DNA of 64,000 nucleotides from Candidatus Palauibacter poriticola (GTDB taxonomy: Bacteria; Gemmatimonadota; Gemmatimonadetes; Palauibacterales; Palauibacteraceae). Below the pieces are notes generated by a model, which saw nothing but the letters and a program-made list of their open reading frames with translations, was not told where the DNA came from and ran no database searches. The translations under genes and the position numbers were made by a program. Each line of letters opens with the position of its first letter. Position 1 is the stretch's first letter. Below, piece by piece: positions 17,188-26,269 of the stretch. The stretch covers positions 1-64,000 of the forward strand of contig JAAXHJ010000048.1 of assembly GCA_012270965.1 (NCBI GenBank). Reading direction: 5' to 3'.

Positions 17188-18471
17188 ATGCCGAACGTCG
17201 CTGCCGCGCTCCTGTGGACCACCGCCTCGATCCTCGGGTCGGGGGAGGTGCCGGGCTATCCGGGGTCCGCGAAGTGCGGCCTCCGCCCGGACCCGCCGCC
17301 CGGCATGCCCGATTACGTCGCGATGGTTGACGAGGTGGTGGTCGGCCCCCTCTCCGACTTGGACGAAGAGGTCGCGGACCGCCTCCACACCGTCGCGATC
17401 GTGTGCTGGCGGTTCCTCGCGGAACACTACGGTCTGCACGATCCGCCGGCGCGCCGAGGCGCGGCCTTCGGGCTCACGCGCGACTGGATTGCGGACAAGG
17501 AGCGGGCCATCGCCGCCGGCGCCAAGGCCCTCGCGGCCTCCCAGGAGCGTTATCGTGCGCGCCACGGCGTCTACGCGGACCGGATCGAGCTTCTGACGGA
17601 CCACACGCTTCCAACGCCGCTCCACGCCTCCGTCTTCCGAACCCCGCGGGGCTGGTGGGGCCGCGTCGACTTCGACCCGGGCTGGAGCGCTCACATCCCG
17701 CTCGGGCGGGCGGACATCGCGTGCTACGTCTTCGCGGGCGAGTTCCCCGCCGAGTGGCCGGCGGTCTTGGCGCCGGGGGCACCGCCGGCGGAGGCGGGCC
17801 AACCCCGGTGCCGCCGGGGGCGTTGGCTCGAGAAGGCCAACCCAGCGACCGCCTTCGAGAGGATCGACCACGCGGTCCCGGGCGAGGTCTTCAAGTGCGC
17901 CCCGCGGGCGGTGGGCGACTCCCCTCCGCCGGACGCGGTCGTCATGTTGGACTGGGAGGTGCTCGCCACCCCGCCCTCGGAGTGGGATCCCCGGGCACAC
18001 GATATCGCCCACCAGCGGATCATCTGCTGGCGCTGGATCGAGCGAATGTTGGGCATCAGGGTGCGTCACGGCGTCATCCACGCGCTTACCAAGGCGGGGC
18101 TGGAGACGCTGCGCGGGGAAGGGTATGCCGCGCTTGAGGCCCTGGTCGCCGCACAGGATCGGCACCGGACAAGGCACGGCGCATTCGCGGAGCGTCTGGA
18201 AGACCTCGCCGGGTATGGGACGCCCGATTTCCTTGAGGTTCGCATGATCGGCGCGCAAGACGGGTGGGTCGCGCGGGCGAGGGCGGTTTTTTCGTGGACG
18301 GGGTGGCTGCTCCCCGGCAGCCTGGCCGACGTCGAGTGCCACGCGTTCGGGGGCGCCGGAACCGGCGATTGGGAAACCGTCGGGGCCGAGCGCCACGGCT
18401 CGCTGACCGAGGGCCGGCCTGCCTGCATCGAGCCCAAGCCCGCGAGCGACCCCGGATCGGGCGGCGGCTGA
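17188..18471 (+). CDS. Exported protein made of two tandem copies of an unknown domain
   Basis: 427 residues with no family I recognise. An N-terminal hydrophobic stretch (VAAALLWTTASILGSGE) may be a signal peptide. The rest is two homologous halves, roughly residues 45-205 and 245-410. Each has ICWRW/VCWRF, an alpha-helical block with RYRARHGVYADRIELL or RHRTRHGAFAERLEDL, a GWWGRVDFD/GWVARARAVF strand pair and a closing DIACYVFAG/DVECHAFGG. The Cys pair recurs in both halves and may form a disulfide. The RHGxYAxRxxxL pattern resembles the variable domain of type II pseudopilins, but no pilin-type cleavage site is present. Confidence 0.62.
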   Translation: MPNVAAALLWTTASILGSGEVPGYPGSAKCGLRPDPPPGMPDYVAMVDEVVVGPLSDLDEEVADRLHTVAIVCWRFLAEHYGLHDPPARRGAAFGLTRDWIADKERAIAAGAKALAASQERYRARHGVYADRIELLTDHTLPTPLHASVFRTPRGWWGRVDFDPGWSAHIPLGRADIACYVFAGEFPAEWPAVLAPGAPPAEAGQPRCRRGRWLEKANPATAFERIDHAVPGEVFKCAPRAVGDSPPPDAVVMLDWEVLATPPSEWDPRAHDIAHQRIICWRWIERMLGIRVRHGVIHALTKAGLETLRGEGYAALEALVAAQDRHRTRHGAFAERLEDLAGYGTPDFLEVRMIGAQDGWVARARAVFSWTGWLLPGSLADVECHAFGGAGTGDWETVGAERHGSLTEGRPACIEPKPASDPGSGGG

Positions 18472-18547
18472 CATTCTCGCTTCCCCCTCCCGGGATCAAC
18501 GATTACCATCCCGCGCTCACGAATCCTCCGGAGGAGCGCGGGAGACA

Positions 18548-19567
18548 GTGCGGGTAACGCCGGATTCCATCGCCGAGACCGAACCGCTCGACGCGGTCAT
18601 CGTGGGGGCCGGCCCATGCGGGCTCGCCGTGGCGGTCGCCGTGAAGGGGCGCGGGCTGAGCTACGCGATCCTCGACCGCGGGTGCATCACCGAGTCGCTG
18701 ACCCGCTATCCCTCCTACATGACGTTCTTCTCCACGGCGGAGCGGCTGGAGATCGGGGACGTTCCCTTCACGATCCCCGAGCCGAAACCCACGCGGCGCG
18801 ACGCCCTCGCCTACTACCGGCATGTCGTCTCCCACCACGGCATCGGGGTGCGCCAGTACGAGGAGGTGACGGGCATCGAACCAGTGGGGGGCGCGTTCAC
18901 CATCCACACCCGCGCCCGTGACGGACGGGAGGACCGCCTTGCCTCCCGGGCGGTGGTCGTCGCCACCGGGGGCTTTGGGGAACCGAACCGGCTCGGGTTC
19001 GAGGGGGAGGATCGGCACCGCCGGGTCATCCACTACTATAGGGAGCCCTTCCCCTTCTTCGACCAGGACGTGCTCGTGGTGGGAGGCGGCAACTCGGCGG
19101 TGGAAGCGGCGCTGGAGCTGTACCGCAACGGGGTCCGCGTGCGCATGGCGCACTTCGCGGACGCGCTCGACCGCGGCGTCAAGCCGTGGGTGCGTCCCGA
19201 CATCGAGAACCGGATCGCGAACGGCGAGATCCCCATGCACTGGGGATCCCGCGTCGCCCGTCTCGGCACGGGTAGCGCCGCCATCGTCGAGGAGTCCACG
19301 GGGGCCGAGACCGTGGTCTCGAACGACTGGGTGCTCGCGATGACGGGCTGGCGGCCGGACGCTACGCTGCTGAGCGGCCTGGGGGTCGAGGCGGATCCGG
19401 ACACGGGGATTCCCGCGCACGACCCGGAGACCATGGAGACGACGGCGCCGGGCGTCTACATCGCGGGCGTGATCGCCGCCGGCCTCAACGCGAACAAGAT
19501 CTTCATCGAGAACGGCCGCGAGCACGGCGCCCTCATCGCCGCCCGCCTGGTCGGCGCCTCCCGCTAA
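18548..19567 (+). CDS. ypdA: YpdA-type putative bacillithiol disulfide reductase
   Basis: 339 residues. FAD-binding Rossmann motif GAGPCG near residue 21, the YpdA hallmark YPSYMTFFSTAERLEIG, a second NAD(P)H-binding GGGNSAVEAALEL near residue 180, and C-terminal GVYIAGVIAAGLNANKIFIE. The known homologue (Bdr) reduces oxidised bacillithiol with NADPH. Family membership is clear; that this organism makes bacillithiol is inference, since no bsh genes are in the window. The GTG start is preceded by GGAGGAGCGCGGGAGA. Confidence 0.86.
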   Translation: MRVTPDSIAETEPLDAVIVGAGPCGLAVAVAVKGRGLSYAILDRGCITESLTRYPSYMTFFSTAERLEIGDVPFTIPEPKPTRRDALAYYRHVVSHHGIGVRQYEEVTGIEPVGGAFTIHTRARDGREDRLASRAVVVATGGFGEPNRLGFEGEDRHRRVIHYYREPFPFFDQDVLVVGGGNSAVEAALELYRNGVRVRMAHFADALDRGVKPWVRPDIENRIANGEIPMHWGSRVARLGTGSAAIVEESTGAETVVSNDWVLAMTGWRPDATLLSGLGVEADPDTGIPAHDPETMETTAPGVYIAGVIAAGLNANKIFIENGREHGALIAARLVGASR

Positions 19568-19584
19568 CTCCGGCTCCGGATCGC

Positions 19585-20087
19585 CTAGAAGGCCGTGGAA
19601 AAAGTGACTGGCCGGGAAGCCGGTTGTAGAAGCGGCGAAATGGGCGTAGTCGCGGTTGGGTTGTACAAGAGGCCGCTTGAGGGGCGGAGGGAGCCGGCCC
19701 GCGGGTCCAAGAGGCCGAGGAAGCGGTCCAGCTTCGCCAGATCCTCCCGCGTCGGCGTCTCGATCCCCGAAGCTATTGCCAGCTGCTCCAGCCACGCGTC
19801 GTACTCCGTCCCGTCGTCGCGCCGTGCGAATCGCGCGCATCGCCGCGTTCGCCCCGGGATCGTCGAATCCACCCCGATGGTCCCGCCTTTGAGCAGCCCC
19901 GACTCCCTCAGCCAGATCCAGTCCCCGCACCGCCACGCGATGCCCCGCTCCGAGCCGATCCCCTCCAGGTATCCCACCATCAGCATCCGGAAGTAGCCGC
20001 CCGGAGGAAGGCCCGGCCGGCCCATCCGGGTCGCGTAGAACTGCCGGCACGTATCCTCCGCGAACTCGTCGAAACCGCTCTTGCGCG
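19585..20087 (-). pseudogene. Decayed DDE transposase with an internal deletion
   Basis: Reading from about 20087 the fragment gives SGFDEFAEDTCRQFYATR, then MGRPGLPPGGYFRMLMVGYL, EGIGSERGIAWRC, and after a jump GGTIGVDSTIPG, with ANAAMRAI in another frame and GTEYDAWLEQLA back in the first. This order matches a common DDE transposase type (GRP-xPPGxYFRML...ERGIAWR...DSTxxxANAAMR), but about 60 residues between the two blocks and the C-terminal catalytic part are gone. I do not assign the IS family. Its 5' end lies inside a DUF5615-like toxin start. Confidence 0.62.
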
Positions 20088-20125
20088 GGAGCCGTACCGA
20101 GGTTGATGTCGAGGAAGAACGTCAT
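20088..20125 (-). pseudogene. First codons of a DUF5615 PIN-like toxin, cut by an insertion
   Basis: The ATG at 20123-20125 overlaps the antitoxin stop (ATGA) and begins MTFFLDINLGT, the usual opening of DUF5615 PIN-like toxins, which normally follow DUF433 antitoxins. After about a dozen codons the homology is replaced by transposase sequence. The rest of the toxin is not found within the window. Confidence 0.45.
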
Positions 20126-20446
20126 GCCGCGAGTTGTCGCTCGAACTCCACCGCTGCCTCGACCTCGCCCGCCGTCAGATCCCACCAGGAACGAACAGCA
20201 TCGATCCTCTCATCCTTGGCGCCAAAAAAGATCGCGGACGTTCGCGGTCGCGACGCCTTTACGGGCAAGCACGGGACGACCGAAACACATGAGGGGATCG
20301 AGGACCTCTCGCCCAAGCGGATACCACCGGCGCGCCAATCCTCCGGGGGACTCGAATTCGACTTGTGCCGAAAGCTCCTGTATGACCGGCGCGATGGTCC
20401 ATGGTCCGCCCGAGAGAAGCTCGAGGATCGCATCGCCCGTGTCTCA
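20122..20446 (-). pseudogene. DUF433-family antitoxin remnant with one frameshift
   Basis: One frame reads APVIQELSAQVEFESPGGLA, RRWYPLGREVLDPLMCFGRP, then VLARKGVATANVRDLF, and the other continues AKDERIDAVRSWWDLTAGEV and EAAVEFERQLAA before the stop at 20122. This is the C-terminal half of a DUF433 antitoxin. A single extra base in the T run (A run at 20224-20229 on the plus strand) accounts for the frame change. The N-terminal DNA-binding part is missing upstream. Local GC is lower than in neighbouring genes. Confidence 0.6.
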
Positions 20447-20595
20447 CTCTGGGGCAGATGTCGCTCCTCGCTTTCGTCCTGGGAATCCTGGTCGGCGAGC
20501 GACTCTCCCGCTCTCATCGGGGGAACAAGTGGACTTGTAGGCCCGGCAGCGGCGATCCGCCGACGGCCGGTCCGGACCCGGACGGCGTACCGGAG

Positions 20596-21828
20596 TTACC
20601 CGGGGTGATCCGTACCGATTACGGCCTCGTCGGCTAGGCGGGAGACCTCCGCGTCGGAGAGCTTGAGGAGTTCGGCTAGGATCCGCCGCGTGTCGCGGCC
20701 CAGGGTGGGCGCGGGGTTGACCGGAACGTCGGGGGCATCCGAGGTCAGGAGGGGGGTGCGGACGAACTGGAGTTCTCCGAGTTCGCCGTAGTCCACGGCG
20801 ACGCTCACTGCGCGCGCCTCGAGTTGTGGACACTCCAGCAGGTCCTCGGAGGTCTGCACCGGACCCGCGGGGACCCCCACCTCTTGGAGTCGGCGTACGG
20901 CCTCGGCGCGGGTCAGTTCGGCGAACAGGGGCCGGACGATCTCGTCGAGGAGGGCGCGGTTCTCGGTGCGCGCGTCGGGGGAATCCAGGCGCGGATCGTC
21001 CAGCAGGTCGGGGCGTTCCAGCATGCGGCAGAAGCGGCGCCACATAATGTCGTCGGGAATCGTGAAGGCGACGTATCCATCGCTCACCGGCATCGGTCCG
21101 CGCGGATAGAAGCCCGGCGGATCCCCCCGTCTCGGGCGCGCCCCGGTGTTGGCGGCGAGCGAAATCATGCGCTCGTTCAGCGACAGCACGCCGTCGTACA
21201 TGGCGGAGTCCACGAACTGGCCCTTCCCCGTCACGGTGCGCCGGTAGAGGGCCATCGTGACGCCGTGCGCCGCGGCGAGCCCCGCGTACAGGTCCGGCAT
21301 CCCGTAGATCGAGGGCGAGGGCGGCTTGTCGGCGAAGCCGATCATGTGCATGACGCCCCCCATCGCCTCCGCCACGACATCGAACGAGGGCCAGCCGCCG
21401 TAGGGACCCTCACGCCCGGGCAGTCGCCCGAACCCCGACACGGCGGCGTACACGAGCCCGGGGTTCAGCTCGGCGAGCGACTCATAACCGAGACCCAACC
21501 GGTCGACGGACCCCGGCCGCAGGTTCTCCACCACGACGTCGGACTTGGCGACGAGGGAACGGTAGAGGTCGCGCCCCTCGTCGCTCTTGAGGTTGAGCGC
21601 GACGGATTGCTTGTTCCGGTTGTAGGCCATGAATCCGACGCCCATGCGGACGCCGTTCCTCTCCACGAAGGGAGGGATGGACCGGCGCGGATCCCCCAAG
21701 CCCGGGCGCTCGATCTTGATGACCTCGGCCCCCGCATCCGCGAGCAGCAGCGAGCAGTAGGGGGCGGACATGTATTGTTCGAGCGCGATCACGCGCACGC
21801 CCGCCAGCGGCCGACCGGAGTCGGTCAT
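20596..21828 (-). CDS. CaiB/BaiF family CoA-transferase (class III)
   Basis: 410 residues. The hallmark blocks are visible: PLAGVRVIALEQYMSAPYCS, ADAGAEVIKIERPG, NRNKQSVALNLKS, VVENLRPG, and the catalytic aspartate in GMPDLYAGLAAAHG. Family III CoA-transferases move CoA between carboxylic acids through a mixed anhydride with this Asp; substrates range from carnitine and bile acids to oxalate and aromatic acids, and cannot be told here. The ATG has GGGAGA upstream. It stands alone between the antitoxin remnant and an S9 gene. Confidence 0.92.
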   Translation of the reverse strand: MTDSGRPLAGVRVIALEQYMSAPYCSLLLADAGAEVIKIERPGLGDPRRSIPPFVERNGVRMGVGFMAYNRNKQSVALNLKSDEGRDLYRSLVAKSDVVVENLRPGSVDRLGLGYESLAELNPGLVYAAVSGFGRLPGREGPYGGWPSFDVVAEAMGGVMHMIGFADKPPSPSIYGMPDLYAGLAAAHGVTMALYRRTVTGKGQFVDSAMYDGVLSLNERMISLAANTGARPRRGDPPGFYPRGPMPVSDGYVAFTIPDDIMWRRFCRMLERPDLLDDPRLDSPDARTENRALLDEIVRPLFAELTRAEAVRRLQEVGVPAGPVQTSEDLLECPQLEARAVSVAVDYGELGELQFVRTPLLTSDAPDVPVNPAPTLGRDTRRILAELLKLSDAEVSRLADEAVIGTDHPG

Positions 21829-21895
21829 GGATGGATCTCCCTGGTTCGAGGGGATCGGGTGATGGTTGATCGAAGGTCAGCTCGTCGCTGCAGGG

Positions 21896-23956
21896 TCAGC
21901 TCGTCGCCGGCATCGTCCGGTACTTGTCGAACCACGCCACGATGTTCGCGATCTTGGCCATGAGCTGGCTCGGGCGGCGGCTCATGTCGTGCGAGGCCCC
22001 CGGCAGCCGGATCACGGCCGTGTCGATCCCGCGCAGCTTGAGCGCGTGGAACATCTGGTACGACTCCGACAGCGGCGTCCGCAGATCCTCCTCTCCCGTG
22101 ATGATCATCGTGGGCGTGTTCACGTTCCCCACGAGTGAGATGGGAGAGTACTCCCAGTACGCCTCCGGGTTCTCCCACGGGAGTCCCTCGTAGCGGCTGT
22201 GGTAGTAGCCGTACCAGTTGTCCGCCGTGAGCGTCTTGCTGATCCAGTTGACGACGGGTTTCTGGGCGACGGCGGCTCGGAAGCGGTCCGTCTTGCCGAC
22301 GATCCAAGCCGTCATGATGCCGCCGGCGCTCCCCCCGGTAACGAAGAGGTTGTCCTCGTCGATGTACCCCCGGTCGATGACGGCATCGACGCCGGACATG
22401 AGGTCGTCGTAGTCCTGCCCCGGATAGTTGTGATAGAGGAGGTCCGCGAACTCCTCGCCGTAGCTCGTGCTCCCGCGCGGGTTCGCGTAGAGGACGACGT
22501 AGCCGGCGGCGGCGAGCAGTTGCATTTCCGCCGAGAAGCGGTCTCCGTAGTTCGAGACGGGCCCCCCGTGGATCTCGAGGATAAGGGGATAGCGCCGCTC
22601 CGGATCGAAGTCGGGCGGCTTCACGACCCACCCCTGGATGGGACGGCCGTCGAAGGAGGAATCCCACCACATCTCCTCGACCTCGCCCAGTTGCCGGTTC
22701 GCGAGCAGGTCCTCGTTCAGCGACGTGACGCGACGCACGCCGCGGCCCCTCGCACCGACGGCGACCTCCCCCGGAGCTTCGGGACGGGTTTGGTTGAGCG
22801 CGAAGCTCCCATCGTCGGCGACGCTGAACGAGCCCCCGCCGTAGGGACGCCCGTAGGACGTGCCCCCCAGATCCTCGGCCAGCACTTCGAGATCGCCGTC
22901 GAGCGTGGCGAAGCCGACCTTCGAGTTCCCCTCGTCGTCGTATTGGAAGTAGAGACCGCTTCCGTCGGAGGCCCACACGGGGTTGGAGACGCTGCGGTCG
23001 AGTCCTTCCGTGAGGACGCGCCGCCCGTTCCCGTCAAGGTTCATCACTTGGAGCCGGCTCACCTGATAGGTGCGCGTGCGGTCCTCGTAGCCGACGAAAG
23101 CGATCAGCCGCCCGTCGGGAGAGACGGCCGGATTCCGGTCGGGTCCGGGGCGGTCGGTGAGGGGGCGCACCTCTCCGGTGACGACCGAGACGATGTAGAG
23201 TTCGGAGTTGCGGTAATCGTGGACCCAGTCCTCGTTCCGGTTGGACGAGAAGACGAGGTGCTGGCCGTCCGGCGTCCAGGCGGCCGCGCTCTGGTGCTGG
23301 AAGTCGCCCGCTGTGACCTGCGTCGGCGTCCCGCCCTCGACGGGAACGATGAAGATGTGATCGAAGCCGAAATCCAGATATCCGACGCCGTCCTGCCGGT
23401 TCTTGAAGCGGTCCTCCATGACGGGAGGATCGGCCCACTCCGCCCCGGCGGGCGGCTTCGGCGGCGGGGCGAGGCTCGGCGGCGGGTAGGGAACGAGCTT
23501 GTTGAACGCGAGGTGGCGTCCGTCCGGCGACCAGCGGAGCCCCCGGGGCGACTCGATGAGCTGCGTGAGCGTGGCCTCCTCGCCCGTGTCCATCCATCGC
23601 ACATGGATCTGGCCGTCCGCAGTGTACGCGATGCGGGTTCCGTCGGGAGACCACCGCGGGGAACCGCCCGTCCCGATCCGCCGGTGATTCGACCCGTCGG
23701 CGTTCATGATCCACAGCTCGGACTTCTTCGCGTCCCGCATGATGTCCATCGACGTGCGGACGTACACGACCTGGCCGCCATCGGGCGAGATCCGCGGGTC
23801 CGCGGCGTATTCGATCTCGAACACGTCCATCGGCTCGAAACGCCCCTGCGCAGCCACGCGGTCGGCACCCAGCGCGCCCGAAGCGGCGAACAGGGCCATG
23901 GCGAACTTCGTCATTCGAGTCTTGGGAAGGCTCTTCTCAGGCATCTCACGCATCAT
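21896..23956 (-). CDS. Exported S9-family peptidase (acylaminoacyl-/dipeptidyl-peptidase type)
   Basis: About 686 residues. Signal peptide (MTKFAMALFAASGALGADRV), TolB-like propeller repeats (RWSPDGTRIAY, AVSPDGRLIAF), then a hydrolase domain with HGGPVSNYG and a triad of Ser543 (GGSAGG), Asp624 (GEEDLRTP) and His656 (GASHDMS). It probably degrades short peptides in the periplasm. Start taken at the first of two adjacent ATGs (23956) with CGGGAG upstream; an in-frame extension to 24025 has no ribosome site. A very long antisense frame on the plus strand is a codon-bias shadow. Confidence 0.92.
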   Translation of the reverse strand: MMREMPEKSLPKTRMTKFAMALFAASGALGADRVAAQGRFEPMDVFEIEYAADPRISPDGGQVVYVRTSMDIMRDAKKSELWIMNADGSNHRRIGTGGSPRWSPDGTRIAYTADGQIHVRWMDTGEEATLTQLIESPRGLRWSPDGRHLAFNKLVPYPPPSLAPPPKPPAGAEWADPPVMEDRFKNRQDGVGYLDFGFDHIFIVPVEGGTPTQVTAGDFQHQSAAAWTPDGQHLVFSSNRNEDWVHDYRNSELYIVSVVTGEVRPLTDRPGPDRNPAVSPDGRLIAFVGYEDRTRTYQVSRLQVMNLDGNGRRVLTEGLDRSVSNPVWASDGSGLYFQYDDEGNSKVGFATLDGDLEVLAEDLGGTSYGRPYGGGSFSVADDGSFALNQTRPEAPGEVAVGARGRGVRRVTSLNEDLLANRQLGEVEEMWWDSSFDGRPIQGWVVKPPDFDPERRYPLILEIHGGPVSNYGDRFSAEMQLLAAAGYVVLYANPRGSTSYGEEFADLLYHNYPGQDYDDLMSGVDAVIDRGYIDEDNLFVTGGSAGGIMTAWIVGKTDRFRAAVAQKPVVNWISKTLTADNWYGYYHSRYEGLPWENPEAYWEYSPISLVGNVNTPTMIITGEEDLRTPLSESYQMFHALKLRGIDTAVIRLPGASHDMSRRPSQLMAKIANIVAWFDKYRTMPATS

Positions 23957-24085
23957 CGGCTCCCGGGATCGGACGGGGGACGGGACCGGAAACATATCTC
24001 CCCGATTCGACCCGCAGGCAACCATCGCGTTATCGTCCGGCTCGTCCGGATTCTTCCCACAGTGCCGCCCGACTACCCCGGGGTG

Positions 24086-25846
24086 ATGGACATGGTTCGG
24101 CTTTCCCTACGATGCGCCGCCCTCCTGGCCGCGAGCGCCGCTCTCGCCGCAGGCTCCCTCCCCACCCGCCTCTCCGGGCAGGAATACGACGTCGTCATCC
24201 GCAACGGACGCGTCATCGACGGGACCGGTAACCCGTGGTTCGCGGCGGACATCGCGATCACCGGCGACCGGATCGCGCGGATCGGGAGGCTGGGCGACGC
24301 GACGGCGCGGCGGGTGGTGGACGCGGCGGGGATGTACGTCTCGCCGGGCTTCATCGACCTACACTCGCACGCCGACCGCGCCCTGACCTCCGAGCACCTG
24401 GAGGCCCGGCGGGCGAAGAGCCTGAACAGCCAGGGGCTCACGACGGTCATCGGCGGGCCCGACGGCCGCAACCAAGCATGGCCGCTACGGACGGAGATCG
24501 CGGCGCTCCGGGAGCTGGGCCACGCGCTGAACTTCGTGCCGATGGTGGGACACGGCACGGTCCGGCGCGAGGTGATGGGCGACGACTACGAGCGCCCGGC
24601 AACGGAGGAGGAGATCGCCCGCATGCAGGCGCTCGTGCGCGAGGGCATGGAGTCGGGGGCGTGGGGGCTGGGAGCCGGCGTCGAGTACCGCCCCGCCCGC
24701 TTCAGCACGCCGGAGGAGATCATCGCCCTCGCCGAGGCCGTGGCTCCCTACGACGGGTTCTACGTCGCGCACCAGCGCAGCGAGGCGGCCATGCCGCTGT
24801 GGGAACTGCCGAGCACCGTAACCGACTGGCCCGTGGACGGGAATCAGGGGCTGGCGGAGACCGTGAACGTCGCCCGCGAGACGGGTATCCGCGTCGTGGC
24901 GAGCCACCACAAGGCGCGAGGCCGCTCCAGCTTCGGCCGCTCCGGTCAGGACACGCTGGTTGTGAAGCGGGCGCGGGAGGAGGGGCTCCAAGTCTACCTC
25001 GACGTCTATCCGTACGAGACGTTCGGCGGGGGCGCGCGGCCCATGATTCCGCGCTGGAGCCTCGTGCACGACACCGTGGACACGAGCGGCGGGAGGGACA
25101 GCCCGGTCTACGGCCGCGAGGGGATGTTCGACGACGCCCGGGCGCACCTTGAACGCCGCTGGGCGGATCCGGAACTCCGGGGTCTCATCGCTCGCGACAT
25201 CGAATGGATTGTCGACCACAACGGGGGCCCGGACCGCGTGGTCGTGGTGGGCTATCCCGATTCGACCTACGTGGGCCGGACGCTGGAGGAACTGGGCCGC
25301 CGGCTGGGCGTCGCCTACCAAGACGTCGTCGTCCACATGGCGCTCAACGGATACCCGGACGTTCTCGGCGGGGCCTGGACGCGCGGGTACGGGATTCACG
25401 ACGCGGACATCATCAACTACTACCGGCAGGACTATACGGCCACGGCGTCCGACGCGGCCGTGAGCGGGGTCGGGGGCGTGCCCGAGTTCGCCTCGCGGCC
25501 CGGCGCGCACCCCCGCCACTTCGGTGCCTTCACGCGCAAGATCGCCCGCTACGTGAAGGAGCTGAAGGCGATCACGCTTCCCTTCGCCATCCGCTCGATG
25601 ACGGGGCTTCCGGCGCGGATCATAGGGCTGGAGGACCGAGGCTTCCTGCGCGAGGGCTACCGGGCTGATCTCGTCGTATTCGACCTCGAACGGCTGCGCG
25701 ACCGGGCCACCGTGCTTGAGCCGGACCTGTTCAGCGAGGGGGTCGACTACGTGATGGTGAACGGCGTGTTCACGGTGGACGCGGGCGAGTTCACCGACGA
25801 ACTCCCCGGAGAGGTCATCCTGCGCCCGCGCAACTCCGCGTATTAG
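24086..25846 (+). CDS. Exported N-acyl-D-amino-acid deacylase / D-aminoacylase-like amidohydrolase
   Basis: 586 residues. After a signal peptide (LLAASAALAAGSLPT) come the amidohydrolase features: YDVVIRNGRVIDGTGNPWF, GFIDLHSHADR with the HxH metal ligands, VVASHHKA, and near the C-terminus MTGLPARIIGLEDRGFLREG. It best fits the D-aminoacylase branch, which releases D-amino acids from N-acyl derivatives. Export, the S9 gene divergent from it and the many peptidases nearby suggest scavenging of peptidoglycan- or peptide-derived D-amino acids; the exact substrate is inference. Two close ATG codons (24086, 24092) are equally possible starts. Confidence 0.87.
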   Translation: MDMVRLSLRCAALLAASAALAAGSLPTRLSGQEYDVVIRNGRVIDGTGNPWFAADIAITGDRIARIGRLGDATARRVVDAAGMYVSPGFIDLHSHADRALTSEHLEARRAKSLNSQGLTTVIGGPDGRNQAWPLRTEIAALRELGHALNFVPMVGHGTVRREVMGDDYERPATEEEIARMQALVREGMESGAWGLGAGVEYRPARFSTPEEIIALAEAVAPYDGFYVAHQRSEAAMPLWELPSTVTDWPVDGNQGLAETVNVARETGIRVVASHHKARGRSSFGRSGQDTLVVKRAREEGLQVYLDVYPYETFGGGARPMIPRWSLVHDTVDTSGGRDSPVYGREGMFDDARAHLERRWADPELRGLIARDIEWIVDHNGGPDRVVVVGYPDSTYVGRTLEELGRRLGVAYQDVVVHMALNGYPDVLGGAWTRGYGIHDADIINYYRQDYTATASDAAVSGVGGVPEFASRPGAHPRHFGAFTRKIARYVKELKAITLPFAIRSMTGLPARIIGLEDRGFLREGYRADLVVFDLERLRDRATVLEPDLFSEGVDYVMVNGVFTVDAGEFTDELPGEVILRPRNSAY

Positions 25847-26051
25847 TCGCTCGCGCCGGCCACCCCTTCGGGTTCGCCGTACAGGCCGCGGTCGTGGCCC
25901 GCCGCCGCGAGCCCAGCACTTGATTTGCCCACGGCCGGGGCCCGGTAGAGCGGATCCGTCTCCACCGGGCCGGGATCGACGCCCGCGTCCTCTATCCCAA
26001 TCCCGTCTTCGACGCTTGACGGCCCAGGCCGATATGAACAGGATGGCCGGA
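25847..26051. other. Spacer without a recognised gene
   Basis: The minus strand is open here and reads GVDPGPVETDPLYRAPAVGK ending near 25843, which looks protein-like but matches nothing I know and lacks a start. It may be the tail of a decayed gene. Confidence 0.3.
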
Positions 26052-26238
26052 TGAGACGAGCCGGCGACAAGGAAGCGAACAACGCCCTCAGCGAAGCGGA
26101 GCTGGTGCGCCGGGGCGTGGCAGCCCCTCCCCGCGCTCCTCTCGATATCGAACGCTTCCCGAGTACCCCCGCCCCGCGGCTACCCCGGGGACCTGCGCCA
26201 GCGAGATGATCGTGGCCGAGCGCCGCGAGGGCCGCTGA
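26052..26238 (+). pseudogene. Possible type II antitoxin remnant, frameshifted
   Basis: One frame reads NALSEAELVRRGVAAPPRAP and LDIERF; another ends MIVAERREGR followed by a stop at 26238. The combination resembles the C-terminal half of VapB/Phd-type antitoxins (LxRRG...P...PAP...RxER). No toxin gene follows. It ends 31 bases before the PQQ dehydrogenase start. Confidence 0.35.
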
Positions 26239-26269
26239 GACCACTCCGCACCCGTGACCGGGAGAGACT

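Noticed and set aside
22199-24085. A very long open plus-strand frame opposite the S9 gene, continuous with the D-aminoacylase
   Set aside because: It is the antisense shadow of a GC-biased gene. Its product is Arg/Val/Pro-rich without domain features, and a signal peptide starts at 24086.
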